In this document: one piece after another, positions 1 through 12,330 of the stretch
How the letters are laid out: each line of letters starts with the position of its first letter
Numbering within the stretch: position 1 is the first letter of the stretch
Source: Rotaria macrura
Taxonomy: Eukaryota > Rotifera > Eurotatoria > Philodinida > Philodinidae
Direction: 5' to 3'
Length of the DNA stretch: 64,000 bases
Assembly: GCA_900239685.1 (NCBI GenBank)
Contig: OENT01000442.1
Coordinates: forward strand, 1 to 64,000
Made by a program: the position numbers and the translations under genes
The notes under the pieces: model-generated
Told to the model about the DNA's origin: nothing
The model's database searches: none
Seen by the model: the letters and a program-made list of their open reading frames with translations, nothing else

Positions 1-166
1 AGACAACTCGTCTTGATGGGTAAGATAGATGTTTCAGACGAGACCTGAAAAGTAGTGTTGACGCTTCAGACTAGTCATGTTGGGCGTCCTTCCTGATTTT
101 TTGTTTGCCTGGGTTTACGACACAAATATCAGTCAAGCGAAGTAACTTAACGCTTCTGCAATCAAC

Positions 167-209
167 TTGGAAATTTCCAACAATCTATTCCAAGAAGAGC
201 ATATAAATA
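167..209 (+). promoter_or_regulatory. TATA box with upstream palindrome
   Basis: An ATATAAATA box lies at 201-209. About 20 bp upstream, positions 167-180 form a perfect 14-bp palindrome (TTGGAAATTTCCAA), which contains the inverted GAAnnTTC arrangement of a heat-shock element. A small open frame starts about 100 bp downstream. Promoter function is inferred from spacing alone. Confidence 0.4.
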
Positions 210-307
210 GTAGCAATATATCCAGTCATTCACTACAACTCAAATAACATTCGTTACATCGTCGCTTAGTGATTGATATTTTCTTCATTTTATCAATTGA
301 ATTAACA

Positions 308-490
308 ATGTTTTCATCTTATATGGATGCTGCTCGCCGTCCGGGTTGTGGATGCAACCATCCTCCAATGCCAATTCCTATTTTCCAACCTGTATCACCC
401 TTTTTTCAAGACACTACATCAACTTTGTTTCTTGTAGAATACGAAATTTTTAGCAGCCTACCTCCTCGTCTACCTCCACCACGGCATTAA
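308..490 (+). CDS. possible small protein, 60 aa, unrecognised
   Basis: This is an ATG-initiated frame of 60 residues with no recognised family. It starts MFSSYMDAARRPGCGCNHPP, has a Cys-Gly-Cys motif near residue 14, and is proline-rich in the middle and at the C-terminus. No signal peptide or membrane segment is clear. The support is contextual: a TATA box about 100 bp upstream (201-209), a short presumed 5' leader, and an AATAAA at 878-883 downstream. It could equally be the first exon of a larger or decayed gene, or a chance frame. Confidence 0.3.
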   Translation: MFSSYMDAARRPGCGCNHPPMPIPIFQPVSPFFQDTTSTLFLVEYEIFSSLPPRLPPPRH

Positions 491-1323
491 ATTCGAGTGC
501 CCACCTCAATATGTTGGCATTGCGAGCCACATAATATTGCATAACTTAGTGATAGCCAAGGAACTAATTAATACTTTCAATATCATCATAAACTAACAAG
601 TTATCCTCCTTCTTTCTTTCTCTTATCACCAGTGTATCTTTTTTTCTTTAATCATTTTATCAATAATTGAACTGCGTTATAGATCGTTCAGGTTCTTGTC
701 TATTATAGTAATTTTTTGCCATTCACCCTTTTCATTTTTATTTCTGGCTTGCATAGGTTTCCTTTTCATGGAAAGACATTGTTCTTGTTTTGGACTTTCT
801 TTTTCCTTCATTTATTTCTCCTGAATCATATTCACCTGAATGGAAAACTTGTAGGCCATACTAATTTAACTTGATACAATAAAATAGCATAATGTATAAA
901 AATAAATTTAATTTCGATACTATTCAACGGTAAAATTTCAGTAAAAAATTGAGTGAGTCTGCAATAATACTATGTAGTAACATATGTAAAGCATCAATCG
1001 ACTTCTTGAAACCAACATGCACAAATGCAAGATGTTCACTTATACTTTTACCATAAATGCTGAATTTTTTTTCAAAATTTCAAATATCTCACTATCTTGC
1101 ATGTGTACTTCATTTTTATAATGAAGAAAATCTGTCTTCTTCTGTAGTAGCAACTAGCTGTATTGAATGGCAATATAATAAATATTCATCATCTAAAAAC
1201 AACATTCAATAAAAATTTCTTAATGGCGAAATCCGTTTTCAAACATCCATTTAGTGTAAATGTTGTGTCTACTTATTCAGACAAAAATCACCTACTGTGA
1301 AGAAGAAACTATTAATAGTGCTA
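491..1323. other. non-coding, AT-rich
   Basis: I see no coding frame here. An AATAAA at 878-883 could serve the small frame upstream. The rest is unstructured AT-rich sequence. Confidence 0.5.
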
Positions 1324-1331
1324 ATTATATC

Positions 1332-1543
1332 CAGGGGCGTACCGAAGTCTCGAGAGCAGGGGGGGCGTAACGACCCCCCATCTCAATATTTCAAAAGCAG
1401 GGGGGGCGTAAGGCCTTTATTCATATCAATTCAGCAGCTAAAGTCCCCAGAAAAGAGCTTTTTTTCAATTTTTTTTACCAAAAACACAAAATTTTCAAAA
1501 GCAGGGGGGGCTTTACGCCCACCCCCCGGTCGGTACGCCCCTG
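1332..1543. mobile_element. hAT-type MITE, complete, 212 bp
   Basis: The element begins CAGGGGCGTACCGA (1332-1345) and ends with the exact reverse complement (1530-1543), a 14-bp terminal inverted repeat. It is flanked by a perfect 8-bp direct repeat, ATTATATC, at 1324-1331 and 1544-1551. An 8-bp target-site duplication with CA-G-rich termini is the hallmark of the hAT superfamily. Inside are three copies of a GCAGGGGGGG motif, two followed by CGTAA. There is no transposase, so it is non-autonomous. Both duplications are still identical, which suggests a fairly recent insertion. An open frame across the element (1297-1554) is a by-product of its composition. Confidence 0.85.
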
Positions 1544-1551
1544 ATTATATC

Positions 1552-2490
1552 TGACAGTTGTTCTTGTTTTTAATGAAGAGTCAGAATATGTAAACAAATT
1601 GCCGTAATTCACATTCAATCAATTTTATTGACTAATTCGGTGTATTCATCCGTGTAATTATTTCCTTTTTTCTCTCATATATTCTGTTTACATTAGGTCA
1701 ACACTAATGGCAAATCGAATGATTATTCATTCATTGGTAGTTTCTTCTTTCGATTTTGTAACATATTCTTGCGCTGTATCGTATAATGGAAAAAAGCGAC
1801 ATCTTATACTCACATAAAATTAAGTTTTTAAAAAAGAAATCGTCTTCTCCTGAAGTCTCTTCTGTACGAAAACTGGTTATTAGTATTAGTTGGTATTTAT
1901 TTCGAAGGAGTTCATAAATCTGCTAAAGAGCGTACTTTTATCTAGCATCCCATTACTTTTTATCTCGCTAGATAAAAACTAACATTATATTTACTGACTT
2001 TCTCAGATAAGTTTCGTTTGTTAGAGAATCTAACCGAGTGTAGAAAATTGACAAATTCCATATCTTTGAACTGGTATAAAGCATTAGTATGCTTATTTCG
2101 AGTAATATGAATGATTATTAATATGGCGAAGAGATATTAGCATAATGGCTAATTCTTTATATCCTATACTCATTATGTTATAGATAATATGGGAGAAAAT
2201 TTTCTTTTCTCATCATACTTTCACAAAAACCCATTTCGTAAGTGTAAATTGATTATAGTGATTTTTGTCAAAGCCTCATTTCCTCTAATGCGCATATCTG
2301 TTAATAAAGTTGACTGATTCTTTTAAAACATCATCTCCGTTATTAAAACTACTATAATCCATGTTTGTTTTTTCGAAAATAGAACTATAAAACACTGTCA
2401 TTTACCATACTTCAACTTTTGTTAAGAACATTTGAATTTTTCTTATTTTCGTACTGTGTCTCGAGTTTGTGCGATAGAGAAATGTCGGGA
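1552..2490. other. non-coding, AT-rich
   Basis: No gene or structured repeat was found here. Confidence 0.5.
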
Positions 2491-2494
2491 TTTC

Positions 2495-3570
2495 GGAACT
2501 TCACCAATTTTGACTTTCACCAATTATTGGCGAAATTCCACAAAATGTATTGGCAAAAGTTTAATCCCATATTGCCTGTTTTTTTGCAACTGCGCCGCAG
2601 TTGAGCGCAGTGCCAGTTTTAAGCCGCAGTTATGCGTAACTACGCCGCATTCATCGTAGTGAAGGTCTCTATAAGAAACTACGCTTACTGTAACGCAGAC
2701 CAATGTAACTACGTCTGAGTGATCGCATCGTACGATCCGTTGTAAACGTAACTGACCAATTATAAATGATTCTGCCTTATTTATAATTGGCCACACTCAA
2801 GCACTGATACTTAGCCACAGAAAATCGGTATAAACAGCAGTGCTCGTCTCATTTTCGTTCATATGTCATTTTAGTTAAACAGTAGAGTGTATATTTAACC
2901 TTTTTTTGAATTGTTTTCGATTTAAATTTTTTTAGCTTTTCAATTTTTGAAACTTTTTTTCTTTTTTCTTAAATTATTTAAAATTTTCTAAAGAAATTTT
3001 CTTTCAATCATTTATTAAATTTAAAAAAATGTTTTTAGATGTTAATTTTTTGATTTTTCTAGAAATTTATTTTCCTTAATTTTTGAAATTTAAAGTTTTT
3101 TTAAGTTCTAGCTTTGTAAATTCACTTTTTTAAAATTTTTTATAAAAATTTTAATTTTATAATTTTAAGTTTTTTATTTTGCGTACGGAAAAATTTTTTA
3201 AGTTCACAATAAAATTCAAATAAAGTGAAAACTTAATCGGTGTGATCTCTCGTATCTATTGCAACGCAACTGTGACCCATAACTGCAATTAGCTGGGACG
3301 CACTTTTGCTTAACTGTGAATTTTTCACCGTAACTACGTGTTACTGCGACTTTTTTATCGTACTTACGCGTAACTACGTCACAATTTCCCTTAATTATGG
3401 GTCACAGTGCGATCGCAGTTTCATCGTCGTGAAACACATGAGATGAACCTTCACCAATTGGCGACTGTCCAACAGATATGTTGGTGAATGTCTATTGAAC
3501 TTTCACCAGTTAGCGAATTTCCAAGAGATATACTGACGAATATCCAGTACGTATACTGGTGAGTGTCGAA
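2495..3570. repeat. composite repeat region with iterated GTAACTACG and TTCACCAATTGGCGA motifs
   Basis: The outer flanks (2497-2545 and 3449-3567) carry variants of a TTCACCAATT-GGCGAA palindrome. Inside them, two GC-richer blocks (about 2585-2760 and 3235-3425) share direct copies of GTAACTACG, near 2634, 2704, 3330 and 3370. A strongly A/T-biased core lies between at about 2880-3220. Within the right block, ACTGTGACCCATAA (3269-3282) is repeated exactly in inverted orientation at 3395-3408, so a hairpin of about 140 bp can form. No protein frame is convincing. This looks like a nested or composite non-autonomous mobile element, but I found no clean target-site duplication. Confidence 0.5.
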
Positions 3571-3804
3571 TAGATTTTTATTCGTTCAAGTGAGGTATTC
3601 ATATTCTGCACGACATATGGAAATCATACTTAGTATTATATAAATGTACTGTGAATCATTCGGTTAGAAATCGTTCGAATATGATCAATGTAATTTTTAA
3701 ACACTACATGGTAAACTATAAAAGGTATGCTGAATAATATAATACCAATGGAAATGAAGTTAAAAAAAGAACAAATTATAACATACAAAGTTTGAATAAG
3801 ATGA

Positions 3805-4362
3805 ATAAAGAATCAAATAATTCTTTATTCACCAGCTGCTGATTCATTAGATGTTGAATCAGATGAGTTTGATGCTGACATAACTGTTTTCTCTTTTTCT
3901 CCTTTGTTACGTCGACAAAGCGGGATCACCAAGAAGGTAAGCAAAAGAGGACGTGGGTGTGGATTAGAAGAAAACTCACACCATCCAGAGCTTTTGTTGG
4001 TCTTCAACAATAGATCGATTCATCATCGTTGGAAAAAACAATATTTATCTCATGGACCAAAGTTCAATGACAATTGATAAGGGTTACACACTGGCGAATT
4101 GAATTTTGTTACCATGTACGTGTTCTGACAAAACCTTATTTGTATGCGCAAACGAATTAGGCGCGTCGATTATGGAATTCACATTGAGTCCAGTGATTGA
4201 ATGGACGAGGGAGTGGAAATGTCCAGTTACATATGCAAAAGATGAATATGTATGGGATATTGTGTACAATAACGGAAACCTCCCTGAAGTTGTTTTGAAT
4301 AATTCAAGTAGAGCAGTTCGCATAGAGCTGAGACGTACAAAAATGTTCGATCGCGGATGAAT
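3805..4362 (+). pseudogene. coding-like remnant, unrecognised
   Basis: Two consecutive open stretches have protein-like composition. The first is a frame without ATG (3805-4077) containing a basic stretch and the segment HHRWKKQYLSHGPKF. The second is a frame of 80-odd residues (4106-4360) containing EWKCPVTYAKDEYVWDIVYN. A stop and a frame change separate them, and I see no credible splice sites. The alternating aromatic and acidic pattern could come from a beta-propeller, but I cannot name a family. Confidence 0.25.
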
Positions 4363-7300
4363 ACTTGCGCTTGATATTAAGTGGATAAAAATGACGATAT
4401 TTTGTTGTTGCTCTCTTAAATACTGTACAATAAATAGTTCGCGTTCAACTATGGAAAATGGCGCCTATTAAAAATTACAGAAGATAGAAAAAATTTGTTA
4501 CACTCGAATGAATTTGTTATAATGCGACTTTGAATCAGTTGAGCCTGCATACAATTTAATCAGAAAATAAAAAAATCATAGTGACGTACGTCTTTTGATT
4601 TAACATATAGACTTTATGGTGATAATACATTAGAATGCAGTACAAAAGGTGACAATGAGAAGATGAAATGAGCTGGCAAGGTTTTAGAGACTTTTACACG
4701 TATCGTTCAAAAATATATTGTGTGCATTCAACTTTTTCCTTTATAATATTCATCAAGAACTTGAGGGATAATTATTTAAAAATGAATTTTCGTAAACTAT
4801 TCATTAAGATGGGCTCCATTGTTAGCATCATGTAAAAATGAATGGACTATTTCTTTTCTGACAATAAAACGTCAACATAAGTTAAATAACAATATTTTTA
4901 AGCCTTATTCATCGTCAGCATTTCATATTCGAAGTTATTATTTTATTTAATAATAAAAATTCCTAGTTGTAGATTTCTTAAGATTTACAAATTGTCTTTT
5001 ACTCTACGAGATTGAACTTACTTGATAAAACGTAACATACATGCGTTGAATCTTTTTGAGAAATTTATCTAACGAAGATATTCAATAATACTATTAGACA
5101 TCAAAATTTCCAGCAGTTAGCTCATATTAGCCTGAAATAATCAGTTGGAAATTTAAGATACCAGATTCTTGAAATATACGCTTTTGATCCTAATAAATGC
5201 ATTCTTATAGGTCTGAGTCATGACAATTACTATGATAAAAACTATGTTCAAATAGAAATGTTGCGTTTCGAATAACGAATAAAAATGAGTCAATCTCTAA
5301 ACGTTCCATTTCTATTCTAACATCCTGACAACTGTGAAAGCCGTAGAAAACGATGCTAACTACAATATCGGTAAAGTCACCCAAAGCGCTAGTCCAATAA
5401 CTGATCCAAAATCTGGTATATGTATGTTTTTGTATTTATATATTCATATTTAAAAATGTACAAACGATACGGAACATAACATCTTCAGTGTCTAACATTT
5501 TTGTTTGATCGTCAAGTGATGTATTCGTTTCTTCACAGGTTGTAGTTTCGTGTATTTTTCAAGACAGTGGAAAGACGATAACTCTTTTGCAAAGAACTCA
5601 ATTTCGATCAAAGAAGAAGTATATTAATAGTATTTTTTGGCAACGTTCAGACTACTTTGTAGTCAGACGATGAATCAGTTATTTTAGAACGACGAGAACA
5701 TGGCCTGATGATTTGGACGACAAACAATATTTTCTTACACAAAAATCAGCGCAAAATAATGATGCATGTAAAAATGAAATAAGCTCATTTGAATTTCAAC
5801 TCATGAGCATATTTCAACGAGTTTTATTTAAAGCAAATGTATTCCAGATGTCCCAATATAAAACTAGATCCACCTCTTAGAAGTCTTTGGCTTGTTCTAG
5901 ACTCGTTCTTTATTACATCTGCTCAAGATGTAAAATTGCTACTGGAAAAAATTCAAATCAATGTACCCATGATTTCGACATGGATTATTTTCACAATGTA
6001 TCTTTTAATCAAACAAATCATACGCATACTCCATATCTATTGTAAGAAATTTATTGAAAGCCTTCATGAAATAATGTGATATCATTGAAGTTTTTCTAAA
6101 TATTAGATCTCGGGATGTTTATGTTACAGACTTTGGTATTTGGCATGTGTTGTTTGTGTCAAAACTAATCGATATCATGTCTTAACTTATAAAGTCATTG
6201 CCGTGAATACTGATCTTGGGTTGAAAACTTAGCCAATGAATTAAAAATAATCACTTTGCTGTTCATTACACAAAACTATTTTGGAAAACCTTCGCGCCGT
6301 ATGTTTCAACCGACGTGAATCTATCAAATGATGATTTCGGATCACATCCTCAATCTATAGCACTAGTAAAAATATGCGGACAAATTGGATAACTCCACCG
6401 CGCATGAAGCACAGAATACATGACTTTTCAGAGTCAATATATACTTTTCTAATCGTGTAGACCATTGTCAATATACTCACTTTGGTGACAAAAGATTCTC
6501 CATAGAAAATTTTTTTGAAAAGAGCTACGAGCCGCAAGATTATAGGGGAAAACGGACTTAAAACACATTATTGCTAGTATAGTGATTTTAGTATGTATGA
6601 ACGTTTTTAGGCATATGGCTGTGTCAAGTTTGTGTAGATGAGTGGATAAATAGATTTCCGTTGCGTGGTTTCTTTTGCAAGAGAATGGAATCCCGAAGTA
6701 AGAACGTTAAAGAACAACAGTTAAAAAGAGGCTATAAATGCCTGTGGTTGTATTCTCTTAACGTTGAGTTTGGGTACATAGCTGCATAGTAGGTTTGGAG
6801 AGAAAACTTCGCTCTACAACTCTCTATATACAACGTTTCATGAAATTATCAAAATAAGGGTAGTCTGAGCACGTGGAGATTATCATAATGTCAAGTGCAT
6901 AAGTGTATTGGTAGCTAAGTTGGTTATGCAATGATGAAATATAGTGCATAAGACAAATAGTGATGCTCAGCTACAAGATTATTTTGTCAGAAAATTGGTT
7001 TCCTCTAATTGCTTTCTAGAATAGAGCATGTGATCTACCAATATTATTAATATAGACATACAGTTATATTCTGAATTAGTTCATCACTTCGATTTTATTT
7101 CATGCTTTATGAAGCACAAGCACATATCGTACAACATACTTAAAATCAAAATGTGTCGTCAAGTAAGTTAGCGCAGTTCTCCAGCTATGCTGATGAATAT
7201 GCTACTAAGATAGGCTGCAATGCTACATGTTCGCGTGACGATCGACCTATCAAGTCTAGTTTACCAGTATTTATTATGCAAAAGGTCAATCAGTAATCAT

Positions 7301-8850
7301 ATCACAAGAAAAACGATCAAGGTTTCATTAGACAATGCTTCATCTGATATATGATCATCATCTTCGCCATCGTCAAATATCGAAACTATTCACAAAGATA
7401 CAGAATAGCATGAATTTCAATCGAAGAAGATATTAAATGAAATATTTAAGATTGTTGTCTATTCCCAATAATTTATATATAAGATTTTTCTCACCATCTG
7501 ATATTAATATTGATTTTATACTGTGTTCAGTCGTCAAACGAATGTATTGAAGAAATAACGTCATGATGCTGAAAATTTGTCGAAAGAACTGAGAAGTATC
7601 TAATAAAAGTTGACCATATATACACCTCTCTCCTGGAGAAGCAAATGTATTTCTGGATGATGTATAAAGATGATAGTAAGTCAAAGTCACTTCAACACTA
7701 TCGTGAAAGAGCATGTATTCCATCCCTGCCAAGAGGTCGACCCAGCACGCGTATTTTAACTTTTTACAATAGCACATCAACCTTTCTCGACAAACTCCTC
7801 CAATTTGTCAACGAAAATTCTTCGAATTAACATTAACATCTATACAATTGCTATAAGTATCAAGCAAAGTCAGTGACCAATCACTATTAGTTAATCTCTA
7901 ATTTTGATTACCTTTTATTCAGTTACAACACGTGACTAAGTCTTTAGATTTCTCCTTTTTATTTACTTTATCCTTTTTTCCGCTTCTGTGCTGAAACATA
8001 CATGTAATTACCTTTTTAAGTGGACAGGACCAAAAAGGTCAACCCACTCAAATAAAGCTCTTTATATATATATAGTAAGTCAAAGTGACTATGAAGAACA
8101 GATTCTTCTATTAAAAATTATCCCGATCTTCAGATCATATGAAAATTGAAATTTGTTTTTAGTGCAGCAAATACCAAACTAAAAGATTGATTGAACTTCG
8201 AAATTCATTTAGTATACTGATACGCTCACATGTGCTTCCAGTCAGTTCATCAAAATATCTTCAACTTGTTTAAGATAGTGTGAAATTTTATCAAGGCGAC
8301 GCTATCAGTCATCAATCGTCAAACAAAAAATGGTATGATTCAAGTGAGAAACGGCCAGCATCCGCTTCACATATGTGTATGATAGTTGGCTAAAGCCTTA
8401 TGGTGTATTCTAAAAATCTTAAAATAAGTAAAATTTGAGCACCAATATTCGTGGGTCCATTTTTTACTCATTCCGCCCCAAATGAGTTAAAATAAACACA
8501 CCACATGAGAATGTTTGTATCTGCATTTATCATGAAAATTTCCGTCTTTTGATGAAATTAATATTCTTCGTAGTGAATTTACCTCAAACAGAGTTTATCT
8601 AATTAGGTTTAGAACAAGCTAGATTTAACTGTTACCAATCACACATATTTTGAATAAAGTTCTTCGTGGTTTATCAAATGAAAAACTTTACTTTCGCAAA
8701 TGTCACCTTTACACAAAACGTTCGTCTAGTGACGGTCGGCAGCAAAAAATTAGAAAAATAGTATGACATTATAAGACGACGCTTATCAGATGAAATTGTG
8801 CATATAAAGGAAACATAACATGTACTAACTCTAATGAAGATGTTAAATCA
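4363..8850. other. long non-coding stretch
   Basis: About 4.5 kb of AT-rich sequence holds no gene I can support. Short frames at 5837-6079 and 7645-7830 look mildly protein-like but have no introns, neighbours or recognised motif. A short TA run lies near 8063-8076. Confidence 0.45.
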
Positions 8851-8857
8851 ACAAATA

Positions 8858-9795
8858 AAAAGAATATTATCTAACTCATCTCACGTTCTCTCGGTGATGT
8901 CTTCGAGGAATTGGATAATCAATGGTTCAAAGTTGTTACTCATCATTATTGAGCCCTGCAACAAACAGCTTACATTACTAGAGGATAAGAGAAGAAGCAG
9001 ATGAAAAAGGCGGCTTCATATTACAGACGAATTTTTCCGAGAACCATAATTCTAGTCTACAGTATGAAATTCAACAAACGAATTTTATTACTTCTCAAAC
9101 CACCAGTTTTACTGTAAAAATTCGAGTTAACCAAGGTACTCACGCTAGTCTTGAATTTATTCGCAATAGTTCGAATCATAATGTTGAATTTCAGTATTCT
9201 GTGCAGCGTCTCATAGTGGAACCCGTACGACGATATTATTCACCTGTGAAAAATCTCATTTATATAACTGATGGAGAAGTTTACACTTCAAAAGTAACAA
9301 CAGCATACTTGATCTGATTCATCATTATCAAGAGTTTAGTTTTACCAGTCTCAGAACTTTCAGTGCAACTGCTCATGGAAAACCTGCAGTAGATGATATA
9401 GAGGGCATCCATTAAATGTTTCACAACTGGATGGATAATGACTAACCATAGGGAAGGTGTAATTCTTACTCCACGAGAATTCCTCAATTTTACTTAACAG
9501 GACACATCAATCACTGTCTTTTATCTGTCTTATGATGTAATTGATGACAATGCTCGTAAATACAATCTGAAACGTTGATGGGAAATAAAAGGCTTAATAG
9601 GTAGGAATCATTTTCTAAGGTAGCATTTAAATTGATTGTCTGCATCTTATAGGTTGGATTCGTGCAAGAAGAAGTGTACATCGATTTTATCCGATATACA
9701 AGTTAACAAATTCGAATATCGGTGTACATTTATATCGTTGGATAAGCATGGCCACGAACTGATCAAATAGGTTTTATTGCAGAGTAGCCCTTACT
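8858..9795 (+). pseudogene. frame-broken relic of a multi-copy animal protein family
   Basis: Fragments in shifting plus-strand frames line up in order. They include FEELDNQWFKVVTHHY (about 8908-8956), an FSEN motif followed by EIQQTNF (8982-9317 frame), IYITDGEV, then in another frame FSATAHGKPAVDDIEG (about 9360-9410), then SIKCFTTG...REGVILTPREF and later KHGHELIK. From memory, an FSEN block, then a TDG/SDG block, then an HGKG-DG-G motif and a basic tail is the order in a widespread, uncharacterised, often multi-copy family of invertebrate proteins that may be transposon-related. At least three stops and several frame changes interrupt it, so it cannot be functional. The family assignment needs a search. 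Confidence 0.5.
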
Positions 9796-11150
9796 TTTAT
9801 ATGACTTAAAAATAGTTAATTATAACTGTTGTTTTCCTAAGCTCAATTGTTATTTGTATTTCGTTGAATACTTTACGACGAAAACATTGTAAACTTTCGT
9901 TTCAATTCTCGACTGATGGTATACTTTTCAGAAAAGAACAGAAAAAGGAAGCAAATGTTTTACTAAGTAGGATGTGGGGGTGGGTGTGCGTATGCGTACC
10001 GGTGTTGATCTTTCTTTCTCTCACACTCATGCCTTCACAACCGGACGTTCTTCAATTAATGTTGGTATAATACTTTAATTTTTGAGATGAACGATGAAAG
10101 TAAGATACCGGTCATAGGCCACAATGGCTGAAATTTTTCACTCTTAGGCCAGTCTTCAATATCTATACTCTTCTCATTACTTTCTTACTTTTTTCTCTCC
10201 CTGACTCCCCCTTGTCCCCAGCGATGGGGTTTCCTTAACTGATTTTAATTCTCTCATGAAAACCTTAAGCTGTTTGTGTCTTTTGATCTTATAATTTATT
10301 TCACTTGATTGTAAAAATAGTAATAAGCATCTAAGGGTGCAAAGATTAGTTACAGCAGAACAAAAAATAGGAGTGACACTTTAACTTTATTTTTAAGTTA
10401 AATTTAAAGCAAACTTCTATAAACAAAATTTTTCTCGTAAAAAAAGTATTTTTGCTATAAAAAGCGAAATTCACATGAAAGTGTTTTTTTTGTAAAACAA
10501 TCATTATTTCACAGAATACTTTTAATTCAATGAAATAAAATTTTGCAAAAAACAAGACTTTTGTAAGCCTATTTTAACTTTCACTTTTTTAATGTTAAAG
10601 CTTTAACTTGAGATATGGTACTTTAACTTTATTCCCCTGCCACCTATAAAAATCTTTCAACAAGTGCCAATGATAAAATAAATTTATTAATAGAGTATTA
10701 AACTGCTTAATTTACCAATCATGTGATCTGATCTATCAAATATCCATCTCTTTAAATGAGGTTGTTGGATTGGATTGGTCTAGGAACTGTGTCGTAAAGC
10801 AATGACTTGCACACTTTAATTTGCCTTGATTCTGTTTTCTTTGAGCAAAATATTGAGTGAACAATACCAGCATGTATCCAAAATATTATTGGATTAATAG
10901 GCGAAAGGAAGGAGGATGTACCGGCACAACGTATCGTCACTTATCTTATTATCTTTTCATACTCATTTTCGTCTTTCTTTCTCTTCTAATTGCTTTAAAA
11001 TTTTAGCGCTGAGCCCAGTGACTACCACCAGTTTTTTTTTAATGCTTCGAAAGTAGAATATCAATAAAATATAATTGATTTGAAGGCAAGCTACCTATCA
11101 CATCAAGAAGACCATTTAAGACTTAAATAAGTAGCCAGGAGAATCATTCT
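9796..11150. other. non-coding with ACTTTAACTTTA-rich patch
   Basis: I see no gene. Within 10,366-10,650 the string ACTTTAACTTTA recurs near both ends of an AT-rich block. The same motif in reverse orientation recurs at 12,861-12,872 next to another element, so it may mark the edge of a repeat family. Confidence 0.35.
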
Positions 11151-11154
11151 GACC

Positions 11155-11475
11155 ATAGGATCCGATCGGATCCGAAAGGCACCCGATCATGTTTCTATCG
11201 GAGTTTCTCTTATCCGACGAAATCGCATCGGATTCCTGGTTGTGATTCCTGATTCGGATCTCTAGTGTTGGATTTTATCGAATCCTACTATCGGAATCCG
11301 ATTGGATTTCATCGTGTGATCAGAGAAGCCTCTACTGTTGGGTTTAAATGCTAATTCATACTCAACTAAGAAAATAGGTTTCTTCTGTCGGATCCGTTAC
11401 TGTTTCCATAATCCGGATTCCCATAAGATTTCATCGGATCGTAGGATCCGATCGGATTCGGTATGGGATTCATTC
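11155..11475. repeat. element built from ATCCGAT/ATCGGAT iterations
   Basis: The block starts with a perfect 16-bp palindrome, GGATCCGATCGGATCC, near 11,159. It ends near 11,444 with GGATCCGATCGGATTC, almost the same palindrome. In between, ATCGGATTC-like words recur on both strands. No protein frame is present. It is probably a short non-autonomous element. No target duplication could be defined. Confidence 0.5.
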
Positions 11476-11481
11476 ACCAGG

Positions 11482-11533
11482 GTATATATATATATATATA
11501 TATATATATNNNNNNNNNNNNNNNNNNNNNNNN
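11482..11533. other. TA microsatellite running into a 24-N assembly gap
   Basis: A (TA)n run at about 11,482-11,509 is followed by 24 unknown bases (11,510-11,533). The true microsatellite length, and possibly more sequence, is missing. Open frames crossing the gap are artefacts. Confidence 0.95.
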
Positions 11534-12330
11534 CCCTAGGGGAAGTACTGAGTTCAGGGTACCCATGTACTGCGAAAGCCTCAGCAAGGTACCCGATACG
11601 GGTACTTCGAAAATTTTCAGTGATTATACTGATCTAGTTACTGCATTGGGTACCCACATCAGTATGTTTACTGAACAGGTACTTGTATGAGTACCTGCAC
11701 CTGTAACTTTACTTTGGAAAACTCTACAGGGTATCCTTGATTTGGCGCGTTCTGTATAGTGACTGTTCATTCACCGTTTTCTTTCGCACACACAGCTCCA
11801 TATAAACAACTAGACAAAACATAAAAAACTAATATATTTTCATACTAATCTTTTCTAGATTATTTCTTGACTATTTATTATAGTCGAAAAATGCCGATCT
11901 CGATCATAAATCGAGAGAGGACTACCTTGATATGGTCTGGTGGAGATCTGATCAACTCAAGCTCGATCAGATCGAGAAATTTGACCCGCTTGAATTTTCA
12001 GAATTGAAAAAATTAAATTAAATAAAAACGAAAAAAAATTATAATTTGCTTTGACAGAAGCAAAAATGAAAAAAATCGAAGGTTAGGTTCGATCATCAAC
12101 ATACTGCAGCTTTGGCAGCAGGGTACCTAAACTTACTGCGCAATAGTACCCAGCCGAGTATTTGATCAGTAACTTCAAGTACCCACTTACTAGACGCTAT
12201 GCAGCAGGGTACCCACCCGAGTACCTTATACGTACCTAAAAGTACTGTAAGGTACTTAAGCACCCAAAAGTACCTGTGACATACTAGTAGCAGGGTACTT
12301 TTTCAGGTACCCTTCATTCAGTACATTCAT
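11534..12330. repeat. GGTACCC/AGTACC-iterating element with CTCGATC-rich centre
   Basis: Two blocks (about 11,534-11,735 and 12,118-12,330) are dense in GGTACCC, GGTACT and AGTACC words, several preceded by CAGCAGG. Between them, 11,890-11,985 carries a different iterated motif, CTCGATC/GATCGAG. The arrangement suggests one element with motif-rich ends and a nested or distinct centre. There is no coding capacity. The left end is damaged by the assembly gap. Confidence 0.45.

Noticed and set aside
1297..1554. Open frame across the G-rich element
   Set aside because: It lies almost wholly within the MITE and its sequence follows the element's repeats; it has no gene structure.
5837..6079. 80-codon frame with PPLRSLWLVLDSFF
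   Set aside because: Protein-like over a short stretch, but no motif, splice sites or neighbouring exons support a gene.
11338..11690. Two frames with YIYIYIY tracts
   Set aside because: They cross the N gap and the TA microsatellite.
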